Shown: positions 24,375-34,300, counted from the stretch's first letter. The stretch is DNA of 48,668 nucleotides from Gammaproteobacteria bacterium UBA7376 (GCA_002470275.1 DKNY01000048.1:943-49610), one strand, 5' to 3'. The notes: generated from the letters alone by a model not told the origin. Made by a program: numbers and translations.

Positions 24375-25226
24375 TCAGTCGGAAAGTGTTTCGCGGGGTG
24401 CTTTGCGGCCCAAAATCCGTTCGGGAGGTAGAATTTCCCGTCCCCCCGTCTCACTGTAGGGGTCGCTGTAGTAGCCAAGGGCATATTCTGCTTGGGTATA
24501 GCCCAGCAGATCCTGGAGTTCGGGCTGTAGAGTGCGGGCGATGTCAGGCGGGCAGGATAGGTATTGGTTTTCTTCCTGTCTCAGCCAGCCCAGACAGTAC
24601 GTCAGATTGAGGCCAAGCCTGGGGTCAGAAGAGACGTTAGCGCCACCGCTATGCAGCACGCTGCCGCTGTAGACGAAGACAGAACCTGCACGCATGGTGG
24701 CTTTAAAAATTTGGTCTTTATTGGCTTTCTGGTCCCAGTCCCACAGATGGCTCCCTGGCACGCAGCGGGTCGCACCATTTTCCTCGGTAAAATCTGTGAG
24801 CGCCCAGATGGTATTGAACTGGGGCTCGATGCTTGTCGGAAGATAGGTGCCCCAGGCATAGCGATCCCGGTGGATGGGTTGGGCGGGTCCGCCCGGGCCA
24901 ATTTCGATGGTTTGGGTGAGATGCAGAATGATTTTTTGCGTGTAGGGGCTCAGGAACTCTCGGGCCGCGCCAAGGAGGGTGTCGTGCAGGATAAGGTCCC
25001 GACACTGGGGAGAGCGAGCAACCAGAGCGCCAGTGCGCTTGGTCATTCTACCGAGGAAGTCGTCGTGGCCCGCGGGGGTTCTATCGATAAAGGGTCGTAG
25101 CTCCGAGACCAGGCTTTGAAGCCTATCCTGTGGAAGAACGTCCTCAATGATGAGGGCGCCGCTACGCTTGAGCTCCTCAACAATCACTCGGGCAGTCGAC
25201 CCCGGGGGCAGGACAGTTAACGCCAT
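24375..25226 (-). CDS. Phytanoyl-CoA dioxygenase (PhyH) family oxygenase
   Basis: This is a cytoplasmic Fe(II)/2-oxoglutarate-dependent oxygenase. The iron ligands are His119 and Asp121 (in HRDRYAW) and His192 (VLHSGGANVSS), with Arg203 placed to bind 2-oxoglutarate (DPRLGLNLTY). WALTDFTEENGATRCVPGSH is the typical strand before the distal His. ATG 25226 is preferred over a TTG at 25283 because the domain starts here, though the ribosome binding site is weak. It is divergent from a TetR regulator across 169 bp that contains two candidate operators. Hydroxylation of a fatty-acyl or small amphiphilic substrate is likely; the substrate is not readable. Confidence 0.9.
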   Translation of the reverse strand: MALTVLPPGSTARVIVEELKRSGALIIEDVLPQDRLQSLVSELRPFIDRTPAGHDDFLGRMTKRTGALVARSPQCRDLILHDTLLGAAREFLSPYTQKIILHLTQTIEIGPGGPAQPIHRDRYAWGTYLPTSIEPQFNTIWALTDFTEENGATRCVPGSHLWDWDQKANKDQIFKATMRAGSVFVYSGSVLHSGGANVSSDPRLGLNLTYCLGWLRQEENQYLSCPPDIARTLQPELQDLLGYTQAEYALGYYSDPYSETGGREILPPERILGRKAPRETLSD

Positions 25227-25282
25227 AACAAAATCACCGCACTGATATACAGGGAGATTACGGCCAGTACAGAGGTGAAGCA

Positions 25283-25345
25283 ATGCGGGGTGGTTTGCTT
25301 CTTGGGTGATTAAATGTACATGAAATATTTACTTGTCCACCGCAT
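25283..25345. promoter_or_regulatory. Divergent promoter region with candidate TetR operators
   Basis: Between the PhyH gene and the TetR gene, ATGCGGGGTGG (25283-25293) and CCACCGCAT (25337-25345) are near-perfect inverted repeats. Between them lies the perfect palindrome ATGTACAT at 25314-25321 in an AT-rich setting. Divergent TetR genes usually bind such sites to repress both promoters. The assignment is inference. Confidence 0.4.
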
Positions 25346-25395
25346 GTTCGCTATTCATGCGACGATTTGCGGGCACCCGCGGAATAAGGGATGCC

Positions 25396-25965
25396 ATGAC
25401 AAGGAGAATCAACAAAAGCGAAGAGAGAATTCTTAAGGCTGCACAAACACTCTACTACAGCCGAGGCGTAAGCCTGACTTCCATGGCAGAAATTGCTGCC
25501 AAAGCCCAAGTGTCCAGACAGACGATTTATAACGCGTTTGGAAAGAAACTGGATTTGGTTAAGGAGGTCGTGCTCTATGTCGGGGAGGGTGACGAGGAAG
25601 TTATTGAGCGACTCTTGCCTCGCTGTGCCGGCCTGGAGGAATCCCTTGAGCTGCTAATCAGCATCCAAGCTGGAGCGCGCGTATGGAACCACGTGGTCGC
25701 CATGCCCTTTATGAGGCTTGCCTGCGAGTTAGAGAAACATGCCTCCTATGAAATCGCGCAAAATGCTGAGGTCATGCGGTCGCACTTTGAGAGCGTTCTT
25801 GCCAGCCGGCAGCATGTTCTCGAGGCCAAGGGGGCGGATTATCGAGAGGTCGCCGCCTTTTTAGAGAACAATGCCGCGTTACTGAGAGCTGGAGCGAACG
25901 ATGCTGACGAGCTTCGTCAAATGATAACTGCTCTGAAAGAGATCACCTTGGCTGCTCTTCAATAG
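25396..25965 (+). CDS. TetR/AcrR family transcriptional regulator
   Basis: The N-terminal helix-turn-helix (residues about 8-55) includes ILKAAQTLYYSRGVSLTSM, then AAKAQVSRQTIYNAF, and is followed by a TetR C-terminal domain to residue 189. ATG 25396 is chosen because AAGGG sits five bases before it and the HTH follows at the usual distance; in-frame starts at 25333 and 25357 would add an odd basic leader. It is divergent from the PhyH oxygenase, which is its most likely target. It ends one base before the stop of the convergent membrane-protein gene. Confidence 0.9.
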   Translation: MTRRINKSEERILKAAQTLYYSRGVSLTSMAEIAAKAQVSRQTIYNAFGKKLDLVKEVVLYVGEGDEEVIERLLPRCAGLEESLELLISIQAGARVWNHVVAMPFMRLACELEKHASYEIAQNAEVMRSHFESVLASRQHVLEAKGADYREVAAFLENNAALLRAGANDADELRQMITALKEITLAALQ

Positions 25966-25966
25966 G

Positions 25967-26416
25967 TCAGGCAGCGGCGCCCTTTGCCCCTGGCGCGCGC
26001 GTGAGGGCAGCGAAAATATAGCCCCCTAGCGCACCCGCCATGCACTGCGAGATAAGGCCGGGAAGGGTACGGGTGACCGTGATCCCATGGGTTCCAGACA
26101 GAAGCAACAACAATAAAATGACTGCGTAGACGCTCACGGCGCCCGCGAAAGCAAATCCGACGGACCTGAATCTAGGCAGCCGCCGCGCTACCGGAGCGGC
26201 CAGCACAAAGGCGACCAATAACGCGACGGCTAGTATGGGCAAGTATGCGCTGGCCATGCTGAGGACATCATGCGTCAAGGCAAAAAGACGCTGACTGGAC
26301 CCTATCGGTACGCCTAGTTCGATCAACCTATTGAGATTGAGCTGTGAATACGTCAGCACGGCGAAAAGATAGGCACCGGTCACCGCACAAAGAAAACCAA
26401 CTATATTCCTAAGCAT
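25967..26416 (-). CDS. Small four-helix membrane protein, unknown
   Basis: A 149-residue protein with four hydrophobic segments (about residues 4-24, 52-78, 88-112, 124-143) and Arg-rich loops (APVARRLPRFRS). I do not recognise the family. ATG 26416 with GAGGGG about four bases upstream is preferred over the longer frame from 26458, whose first residues (MIPFHDLSETPEG) look non-coding and would overlap the divergent gene. It is tail-to-tail with the TetR gene with one base between stops. Confidence 0.65.
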   Translation of the reverse strand: MLRNIVGFLCAVTGAYLFAVLTYSQLNLNRLIELGVPIGSSQRLFALTHDVLSMASAYLPILAVALLVAFVLAAPVARRLPRFRSVGFAFAGAVSVYAVILLLLLLSGTHGITVTRTLPGLISQCMAGALGGYIFAALTRAPGAKGAAA

Positions 26417-26495
26417 GATCCCCTCGGGAGTTTCACTGAGATCATGAAAAGGTATCATGGCACATAGTCATTCTGTTGGATTTAGGGAAATATTT

Positions 26496-27629
26496 ATGCG
26501 TTCCGCCTTACCAAATGTTTTTGCTGCCGCCCTATGCTCCGTTTTCTTCGCGCTCTGTATCTCAGCGCTGGCAGGTACCTCAGCCAAATACCGCCTGGAT
26601 ACCCTGGCCGAAGACCTAGACTATCCGTGGGGGCTGGCCTTTCTTCCAGACGGGGGGATATTGATTACCGAGCTTGGGGGCACTCTGCGGCTGTTGTCAC
26701 CCGATGGCACCCTGGGCTCCCCGATTGAGGGTGTGCCCGCTGTGTATCGTGCGAGTCAGGGCGGGTTATTTGATGTGTTGCTCGACCCAGACTTCGCGCG
26801 AAATCAAACGCTTTATCTTTCTTATGCGGCAGGCGATTCTGATCAAAACGGTACCACCGTCGCTCGGGCAGCGCTCCGCAACGGCAGACTCCAAGATGTC
26901 TCGGTGATTTTCACCACCAATCCCTCCAAGTATGCGCCTTTGCACTATGGTGGCCGAATGATCCTGTTGCCGGACGATAGCATTTTGCTCACCACCGGTG
27001 ATGGGTTCGATTTCCGTGAACAGGCACAGGTCGTTGAATCTGAACTGGGAAAGACCATACGCATCCTGCGTGATGGCAGTGCGACGGGTAACCCCTTTGA
27101 GCAGGCGCCGAGAGTCTGGAGCTTTGGACATCGGAATCCACAGGGATTGGCGATCGCTAAAGACGGAACGGTTTACCAACACGAGCATGGTCCCAGAGGG
27201 GGCGATGAGGTCAATATCATCCTGCCGGCGCTCAACTATGGATGGCCGGCAGCGACCTACGGAATTGACTATAACGGCGCGTTGATCAGCCCTTATCAGG
27301 AGCTTGAAGGCATGGAGCCGCCGATTCATCACTGGACGCCCTCGATCGCGCCCTCCGGGTTGGCAATTTACGAAGCAGATGTGTTTCCAGAGTGGAAAAA
27401 TAGCCTCTTTGTTGGCGCTCTCGTGGATAGAGAGGTCCGCCGTCTTCAGCTCAGCGATGCCCAGGTCATAGCAGAAGAGACGCTGTTTTCGGAACTCGAT
27501 AGCCGGATTCGAGATATCCGGGTGGGTCCTGATGGACTGCTTTACATTTTGACGGATGGCGTTGGCGGCGCTTTGATTCAGGTGAGGCCCTCTCATGCGC
27601 CATCTGTTGCAGCGCCGGGTGCGGAGTAG
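26496..27629 (+). CDS. PQQ-dependent soluble-type sugar dehydrogenase (Asd/YliI-like)
   Basis: This is a six-bladed propeller of the glucose/sorbosone dehydrogenase family, secreted by a signal peptide (MRSALPNVFAAALCSVFFALCISALAG). Motifs include LDYPWGLAFLPDGGILITEL near residue 40, GQGGLFDV-like SQGGLFDVLLDPDF, the Ca/PQQ-site region FGHRNPQGLAI, HEHGPRGGDEVNII and APSGLAIYEADVFPEW. It would oxidise an aldose or aldehyde in the periplasm. ATG 26496 with AGGGA eight bases upstream begins the signal peptide; a longer frame from 26457 lacks one. It is unrelated in fold size to the eight-bladed enzyme at 6346, so the organism appears to use PQQ in at least two ways. Overlaps nothing; the next gene follows by 40 bases. 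Confidence 0.92.
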   Translation: MRSALPNVFAAALCSVFFALCISALAGTSAKYRLDTLAEDLDYPWGLAFLPDGGILITELGGTLRLLSPDGTLGSPIEGVPAVYRASQGGLFDVLLDPDFARNQTLYLSYAAGDSDQNGTTVARAALRNGRLQDVSVIFTTNPSKYAPLHYGGRMILLPDDSILLTTGDGFDFREQAQVVESELGKTIRILRDGSATGNPFEQAPRVWSFGHRNPQGLAIAKDGTVYQHEHGPRGGDEVNIILPALNYGWPAATYGIDYNGALISPYQELEGMEPPIHHWTPSIAPSGLAIYEADVFPEWKNSLFVGALVDREVRRLQLSDAQVIAEETLFSELDSRIRDIRVGPDGLLYILTDGVGGALIQVRPSHAPSVAAPGAE

Positions 27630-27669
27630 TACAAACAGCACCTTGATTGCATTAGATGAGGGTAGCGGG

Positions 27670-28557
27670 ATGGAATATAGCAGTGCAGAGCTTGGTTGGC
27701 CGGATGCGGCGCTTGAGCGCCGATCCTTAGAACTGAGTTTCCGGGGGGAAACGTTTGTCGGACACCTGGTCGCGCCGGGCGGCGCCGAGCCCAGGCCCTT
27801 GGTGCTGGTGATCCATAACTATCAGGGCCTTAAAGGCTTTGATGTGCAGGTGGCTGAGTACTTGGCGCGCGTGGGTTATGTGGGTCTTGCAATCGATCTT
27901 TACGGTAATGATGTGCCTGTGCACCAGCGCGATTTTCCTGATGACATGTCGCAAGTGGAGGCGTATCAACGTCGCTGCTTTGAAGCCATGGTTCGACTTG
28001 ATCACGACTATGAGCGGTTTCGAGCATTGCTCGGTGCTTGGAGGGACCTTGGCATGACGGATCCATCCGTAGACCATCAGGTCTCTCCTGGGGCCATGGG
28101 TTATTGTCTCGGAGGCGTTGCGGTCCTCGAAGCGGTGCGGGGTGGGCTCGATTTCAGCGCGGTGGTGTCCTTTCATGGGCTGTTACAAACGGGAGAGGAT
28201 CCCAGTCCCTCTCGCTTTGGCGTGGAGCGCGCACCGCTCAGGACCTGCCCAAACGTTCACAATACGAAAACCGTGATTCGGATTGAAAACGGGGCACACG
28301 ATCATTTAGTGCCGGATTCGAGCAAGCAACGCTTCTATGAAGAGATGGATACGGCAGGGGTAGATTGGACATTTCATGAACATGCGAAGGCACCTCATGG
28401 TTTTGCCCTGCCGTCCAGATTGGGGCCGCCCGGGCACCTCCATGAGGCCGCGGATCGACGCTCAACCCAGAATATGCTCAGCCTATTTAGAGAAGTCTTC
28501 CCCAACGTAGAACAACAGCATGTATCACCTAATGCTGGAGGCTCGGCTATTCCCTAG
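27670..28557 (+). CDS. Dienelactone hydrolase family protein
   Basis: An alpha/beta hydrolase of the dienelactone hydrolase family, 295 residues, with the Cys nucleophile in GYCLGG (Cys146), an acid residue in NGAHDHLVP and the His in PHGFALPS. The oxyanion region is VIHNYQGL near residue 48. No signal peptide, so cytoplasmic. ATG 27670 follows GAGGG by eight bases; the longer frame from 27595 would overlap the preceding dehydrogenase. In chloroaromatic pathways such enzymes open dienelactones, but many relatives act on other esters or lactones. A link to the PQQ enzyme upstream (lactone product hydrolysed next) is attractive but speculative, because that product would form in the periplasm. 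Confidence 0.88.
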   Translation: MEYSSAELGWPDAALERRSLELSFRGETFVGHLVAPGGAEPRPLVLVIHNYQGLKGFDVQVAEYLARVGYVGLAIDLYGNDVPVHQRDFPDDMSQVEAYQRRCFEAMVRLDHDYERFRALLGAWRDLGMTDPSVDHQVSPGAMGYCLGGVAVLEAVRGGLDFSAVVSFHGLLQTGEDPSPSRFGVERAPLRTCPNVHNTKTVIRIENGAHDHLVPDSSKQRFYEEMDTAGVDWTFHEHAKAPHGFALPSRLGPPGHLHEAADRRSTQNMLSLFREVFPNVEQQHVSPNAGGSAIP

Positions 28558-28590
28558 AAGTCCCATCCTTGGGTCGGCTATCACCTCGGC

Positions 28591-29586
28591 CTATTTGTAC
28601 TGCTCGAAGAACCGCCAGATTTCCTCTGCAGCGTCTATGTCCTGGTTAGGAAAGCCCCAAGCTAGCCAGGCCCTCGGTCGCCACCAGGCCATCGGTGCGC
28701 CGGGCCAGGCATGGCCACCGCCAACAACGCGAAGGAATTCAACGACCATGTCACTGTCTGAGGCGGTATAGCGAACTCGCTCAACACGACTGCCATCGAG
28801 GAATGAGGGGTTAGGAAGGGATTCCTGTTGGACATCATCAAGCCGATAGTGATTGACCCAGTGTTGGATCACATCCTCAGTGCTGAGGTAGGCGCCCCAG
28901 CCATCACGGTTGGTTGGGTCACCCTCAGGCAGGGTGACGGCGTCCTCGGTACCGTTCACCGCCAATACCGGAATTGGTTTCTCGGGCGTACAGTCATGCT
29001 GCCAACTGGTCATCATTGTGCCGGTGACCGGGGCGATCGCGTCAAAGTGTTTGGACGCTTTGCAGGCGAGATAGAAACTCATATCGCCGCCGTTAGACAT
29101 GCCGGTGGCGAACACGCTGCTGAGTGCGATCCCAAATCCCGCGTCCATGTGTTGACGTACGTGGTTTACGACGGCGATGACGAAGGCGACGTCATCTACG
29201 TCGCTGGCGCTGTGAAACTGGTAGCCAACATTGAAAAAAGTGCGACCCTGGTCGTCCTGGGTGCCCTGAGGGTACGCGACGATAAAACCTTCTCGGTCCG
29301 CGACGGCATCGATGCCTGAGTAGCTCTGGAGTCGCTGGGCTGAGCTACCGAAGCCGTGCATGGCGACCACCAAGGGTGCCCTGGCAGGTAGGCTATCGGG
29401 CACGTGCAGGCGGTAGTGCCGGCTTCTGCCTTGATGCGTGATGGAAAGCTGCGTACTGGAAGCAGGCGCCCGGCCATTATCCGAACTGGCTCTTGCTGCG
29501 GAGACGAGCTGGCTCGGCAAAGGTGCCAACAAAGAGGCGCCCAGGGCCAGGGCGAGCGCCACAGCGCTGAATCGTGTCGTGTTCAT
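28591..29586 (-). CDS. PHB-depolymerase/feruloyl-esterase-like secreted esterase (LpqC family)
   Basis: A secreted alpha/beta hydrolase with signal peptide (ALALALGASLLAPLPSQLVSA), the oxyanion MHGFGSSA, the nucleophile elbow GMSNGGDMS (Ser164) and the catalytic His in GGGHAWPG. This set is typical of the esterase/PHB-depolymerase group that also includes feruloyl and acetylxylan esterases. The start is ATG 29586 with a modest AGG upstream. Convergent with the dienelactone hydrolase gene, 33 bases between stops. It probably releases an acyl or aromatic group from a polymer; which one is not decidable here. Confidence 0.9.
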   Translation of the reverse strand: MNTTRFSAVALALALGASLLAPLPSQLVSAARASSDNGRAPASSTQLSITHQGRSRHYRLHVPDSLPARAPLVVAMHGFGSSAQRLQSYSGIDAVADREGFIVAYPQGTQDDQGRTFFNVGYQFHSASDVDDVAFVIAVVNHVRQHMDAGFGIALSSVFATGMSNGGDMSFYLACKASKHFDAIAPVTGTMMTSWQHDCTPEKPIPVLAVNGTEDAVTLPEGDPTNRDGWGAYLSTEDVIQHWVNHYRLDDVQQESLPNPSFLDGSRVERVRYTASDSDMVVEFLRVVGGGHAWPGAPMAWWRPRAWLAWGFPNQDIDAAEEIWRFFEQYK

Positions 29587-29645
29587 CCAACCTATCGTGT
29601 TATATCGATCCCGGCCGATCGGACGGACGCCTCACCCTGCGCCAG

Positions 29646-29810
29646 CTAGTCTTGTCCCATGGACCAGGTTTTACTGGATTGGCGAGCACGCTCGAATTCG
29701 GAGAGCGATTCGTCAATAGGCCGTGGATTTAAGCAACGCTTGTATTCTGCTTCTTCGAGGGCAGAGGTGGGTTGCGACATAGGAGTTTCGTTTCTGGCTG
29801 ACGGCTGCAT
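29646..29810 (-). CDS. Putative small protein, 54 residues
   Basis: A short ORF with a good start context: GAAGGAAG eight to nine bases before ATG 29810. The chain is hydrophilic and charged with a normal residue mix (ALEEAEYKRCLNPRPIDES, then a tail ending SSKTWSMGQD); no signal peptide or membrane segment. I do not recognise it. It lies 59 bases upstream of the esterase on the same strand and could be cotranscribed. The frame extends upstream to 30044, but that part looks non-coding. Confidence 0.4.
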   Translation of the reverse strand: MQPSARNETPMSQPTSALEEAEYKRCLNPRPIDESLSEFERARQSSKTWSMGQD

Positions 29811-30193
29811 TGTTGATCTTCCTTCAGTTAAGTTGTCCAAACTCCCTCTCCTTCGCGAGTAATATATCGGGCGTCGGGCGGAAAAATATAAGGAATAATT
29901 GAAAAGGAATATATTCCGTCTAGGACATAAAGTTTTTTTAGAAATTACTTGACCAAGCGGCCGTAAGAGCCGTTTAAGGGATAGCCAGAGAGGATCTGCA
30001 GTGCCTAACAACCTGCTAACGGGGCAAATGGGTCTAGGAAGCACTTTTTTTCAAACGGTCGCTGGCCTCGATTCGCCACCAGAGTCAGGTTTGGAACGAC
30101 CTAATGCGAATTGGGGGGCTATCGTTCTCTCGTTAGAAGCACTTTCCCCGGGCACCGCTACTTCTGGTAACATTTAAATATGAAAGAAGAAAA
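29811..30193. promoter_or_regulatory. AT-rich intergenic region with palindrome
   Basis: This 383-bp gap separates the small minus-strand ORF from the RND operon. It has an AT-rich core (29880-29950) with the perfect 12-bp palindrome GGAATATATTCC at 29906-29917, and a ten-base direct repeat GAAGCACTTT at 30038 and 30136. No coding sequence, terminator or RNA gene is seen. Promoters for both directions should lie here. Confidence 0.4.
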
Positions 30194-31387
30194 GTGTACG
30201 CCGTGAAGCTTAAGGCCCTACTGCCACTTCTGATTATCGCAGTCAGTGGATTAGCCGCTTGGGGCATGTACGTCACCCGTGGCGAGGTCAAAAAAGAGGC
30301 CGTTAGCGTCCCTGACATACTCGTTGAAGTGGCTACCGCGAACAGGCGGCCTGTACAGTTTACGGTTAAGTCTAGGGGAACAGTGACACCGCGAACTCGG
30401 ACAACGCTCGTTGCGGAAGCCTCAGGGCAGATTGTTGAAGTTTCCGATGCCTTTGTGAGCGGCGGGTTTTTCTCTAAGGGTGACGTTTTGATCCGTATCG
30501 ACCCTCGCAACTACGAGAGCATCGTCAAAAGAGCATCTGCCGCCGTTGCGCGAGCAGAGACGCAGCTCGCCACCGAGAGTGCCCTGGCAGGCTACGCGCG
30601 CGAGGACTATCAGCGCCTTCGAGGCCTCAATCCCGCTCTGTCCGATGAGGCTTCGGACCTGGCAATGCGCAAGCCTCAGCTGCAGGAGGCCATGGCGCAA
30701 CTGCAGTCTGCGGAAGCAGATCTTGATAAAGCGATGGGTGATTTGGAGCGAACGGTAATTCGGGCGCCCTATGAGGGTCTAATTCGCGAAAAGCTGGCGG
30801 ACGTGGGGCAGTTCGTCAACGTTGGGTCACAGTTAGCGGTTACCTTTGCGGTGGATGTTGCTGAGATACGGCTGCCCGTGACCCAGCAAGATTTGCAGTT
30901 CCTGAACCTGGACAAGCTTCGACGAAATGAGCCGATTAACACCGTGATCAGCGCCCAGCTGGGCGGCAGCACCTACAGCTGGGCTGCGGAGGTTGTTCGA
31001 TCAGAGGGCGTATTCGATGCGTCTAGTCGAGTGCTCTATCTCGTCGCCACGGTTCAGAACCCTTACCGTCTCGGCGCTTCAGGAGAGGCGCTCGGACTTA
31101 GCCAGGAGTCCGACGACATGCCCCTGCTGATCGGCACCTTTGTAACGGCTGAAATTAGCGGCCGTTTTGGCGGTAATCTTTTCCCTATCCCGCGACACTC
31201 CCTCAAACGTGGCAAGGTACTTTGGCTTATCGACGAGGGGTCTAAAATCCAGCCCCAAGAAGTCAACGTGGTGGCCAGTGATGATCGGTTTTTCTATATC
31301 GATGGCGGGTTGGAGGAGGGAACACAGTACTGCTCTACTCCCATTGAAAAGCCACTGCCTGGCATGAGGGTGCGTATCAGTGGCTAG
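30194..31387 (+). CDS. RND efflux periplasmic adaptor (membrane fusion protein)
   Basis: This is the adaptor that couples an RND pump to an outer-membrane channel. It has a membrane-anchoring N-terminal helix (LLPLLIIAVSGLAAWGMYV), a lipoyl/barrel-sandwich half (SRGTVTPRTRTTLVAEASGQIVEV split over strands), a coiled-coil hairpin with SAAVARAETQLATE near residue 118, and the returning half RTVIRAPYEGLIREK near 195, followed by beta-barrel sequence. The start is GTG 30194 or GTG 30203. It overlaps the pump gene by eight bases. No TolC-type outer-membrane factor is in the window, so a shared one elsewhere is expected. Confidence 0.93.
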   Translation: MYAVKLKALLPLLIIAVSGLAAWGMYVTRGEVKKEAVSVPDILVEVATANRRPVQFTVKSRGTVTPRTRTTLVAEASGQIVEVSDAFVSGGFFSKGDVLIRIDPRNYESIVKRASAAVARAETQLATESALAGYAREDYQRLRGLNPALSDEASDLAMRKPQLQEAMAQLQSAEADLDKAMGDLERTVIRAPYEGLIREKLADVGQFVNVGSQLAVTFAVDVAEIRLPVTQQDLQFLNLDKLRRNEPINTVISAQLGGSTYSWAAEVVRSEGVFDASSRVLYLVATVQNPYRLGASGEALGLSQESDDMPLLIGTFVTAEISGRFGGNLFPIPRHSLKRGKVLWLIDEGSKIQPQEVNVVASDDRFFYIDGGLEEGTQYCSTPIEKPLPGMRVRISG

Positions 31388-34300
31388 AGACTATGAAGAC
31401 TCAGAAGTCAGTGGTCTGATTGGCTGGTTTGCAAAAAATCACGTAGCCGCGAATTTGCTCATGCTCTTTATCTTTGGCCTAGGTGGGTGGGCAGCTTTCG
31501 ATTTGAAAAAAGAGTCCATGCCGCCCATTGACTTTGAGCAGGTGCAGGTTGACGTCGCTTACCCGGGTGCGGGGCCGGAGGAAATAGAATCGGGCATCTT
31601 GGTGAACATTGAGGAAGCGCTATCGGGGATCGATGGCATTGATCGTCTGGAGGGCGTGGCGCGAGAAGGGGTCGGAATCGTTCGAGTTGATGTTAAGACC
31701 AGTTTTGATGTGGGGGAGGTGAGTGATCAGGTCAAGATGGCCGTAGACGGCATCTCAACTTTTCCCGAGGACATTGAGCGCCCGGTGATTCGACGAATTG
31801 AGCGTCAAATACAGGCATTGACGGTTCAGATTTCGGGTGATCTGAACGAGCTGATGATGAGGGCCCTCGCCGATGACATTCGAGAGGAAATTCTGGCGCT
31901 GCCTGAGGTGACCTATGCGGAGCCTTGGGGCGCTCGGCCCTATGAGATATCCGTTGAGATTTCCGAAGACCGACTCCGCGAATTTGACATGACGCTTGCT
32001 GAAGTCGCGAACACCATACGGCGCTGGTCGGTTGACCTGCCCGGCGGCCAAATTCGAACTGAAGCCGGCAATATTCGGCTGCGAGCTGAGGGTCGCGCCT
32101 ATTACGGAGAGGAATTTGCGGACATCGCTCTGCTGACGAATCCCGACGGTTCTCAAATTCGGCTATCCGACATCGCGACCATCAACGATGGCTTTGAGGA
32201 GTGGAGCTTTCTCGCGCTCTATGACGGTGAGCCAAGTCTGGGGATCAATGTTTTCTCCACGGAAAAAGAAAATGAAATCCAAATCAGCGCAGCCGTCAGA
32301 GCCTATGTAGAGGAAAAGCAGGGCTCTTTGCCAGAGGGTATCCACCTTAATATATGGAACGACGCAACGTTCTTTCTTAATCAACAAATGAACATGTTGC
32401 TGAAGAACATGGCCCTGGGCGCGGTCCTGGTCTTCTGCATTCTGGGTCTCTTCCTACGAATGCGTTTAGCGATTTGGGTTCTGGTCGGCCTACCCGTTGC
32501 GGTGCTTGGGGCCTTTATGTTGATGCCCGTAGTGGGAGTGACCATCAACATTATCAGCCTTTTCGCATTTATCCTGGTACTCGGGATTGTGGTCGACGAT
32601 GCGATCATTATTGCCGAGGCCGCCCACAGCGAAACTGAACGTTTCGGATATAGCGTGCCGAATATTGTCCGGGGCGCTCAGCGCGTGGCTGTGCCCGCAA
32701 CCTTCGGTGTCCTAACGACGGTGATGGCTTTTTTGCCAATGCTGGCGGTCACCGGACCACCCTCCACCCTGACTCAAGCCACGGCTTGGGTCGTCATCTT
32801 CTGTTTGATGTTCTCGTTGGTGGAAAGCAAACTCATTTTGCCTTCCCACCTAGGGCTGATGGGGCCACCCAAAACTGGTCCCAATCCCATCAATCGGGAG
32901 GTGGATCGTCTGCTTAAGCGCTTTATTGCTGAGGTTTATCAACCGTTTCTGGAGAGGGCCATTGCCTATCGCTATGTGACCATTGCTAGCTTCCTGGGGA
33001 TGGTGCTTCTGGTGGTGGGTTTTAGCGTTGGTGGTTTCATTAAGTACAGCTTTTTCCCGGACATTCAAAAACCGTCGCTGAGCGTTTCCTTTGAGGTGAG
33101 TGATGGCTCAAGAGAGACGTTGGCCTTAGAAGTGCTCACCAACATAAGAGGCGTGCTTAACGAGATGCGCCGCGAAAGCATTGAAAAGTATGGTCCAGAG
33201 GGAGAAATCGTTGATCATAACTTCGCTTGGCTGTCGGAGAATCGGGTGGGCCGGCTTGTCGTCCAGCTGAGTCAGGACTCTGCGAACCCAATATCAGCCA
33301 AGGGTGTTGAGAATGCTTGGCGGGAGCGGGTGGGCCAGATCGCCGGCGTTAAAGAAATTGCTTTTTCGTCCACCGACAAGATGGGCGGCGCCCCAGTGGC
33401 CTTCAAGCTCAGTAGCCGCGATACCGAAAGCGCCGAGCTTGCCTCGGCTGAACTTGCAAATTACCTCGAGTCCTTGGGCGGCCTCTATGAAGTCACCAGC
33501 TCCTTAGAGGCGGGGCCCCAGGAAATCAACCTGCAGATTAAGCCTGAGGCCGTGGCCATGGGCGTGACCCTTTCTGATCTTGCGCGTCAGGTACGCGAAG
33601 CCTTCTACGGAGCAGAGGCCCAGCGCATGATTCGTGATGGTCAAGAAGTGCGGGTGATGGTGCGATATCCCCAGGCTGATCGCAGATCGATTGGCGACCT
33701 TGAGAGCATGTGGATACGGCTCCCCAATGGAACGGAAGTGCCCTTCAGCAGCGTTGCCGAATATACGATGGCGCCGGGCGTTGATGTGATTCGTCGTTTT
33801 GATAAACGTAGGGCCATTCGAGTGTCTGCAAGCGTTGATGAACAGCAGATCGCGCCGAGGCGAGCGATTGAGCAGGTCGTCACTGAGTTTCAGCCGGGGC
33901 TGATGCAGCGGTACTCTGGATTGAGCGTTGAGCTGGACGGCGGCGCTAGGGAAGAACGTGAGTCCTTAGTGGATTTATACCTTGTGGCTGCCTTGGTGCT
34001 CGCCGGCATTTATGCCTTGCTGGCCATCCCCCTAGGGTCCTATCTCCAGCCCTTCATCATTATGAGCGTCATTCCCTTTGGTCTGATCGGTGCACTGATG
34101 GGCCACTTCCTGCTCGGTAAGACCGTCAGCGTGATTTCGATTTTAGGCTTTGTCGCTCTGGCCGGCGTTGTCGTTAATGACAGCCTGATTTTAGTCGATG
34201 TGGTAAATAAAAAAATGGCCAACGGGATGGCCGTGGCCCAGGCCGCTTTGGCGTCTGGGGCAGAGCGTTTTAGGGCAATTGTGCTCACGTCATTGACCAC

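Noticed and set aside
26766..27641. Long minus-strand frame of 291 codons
   Set aside because: It is the antisense of the PQQ sugar dehydrogenase; no motif and no ribosome binding site, while the sense protein has clear family motifs.
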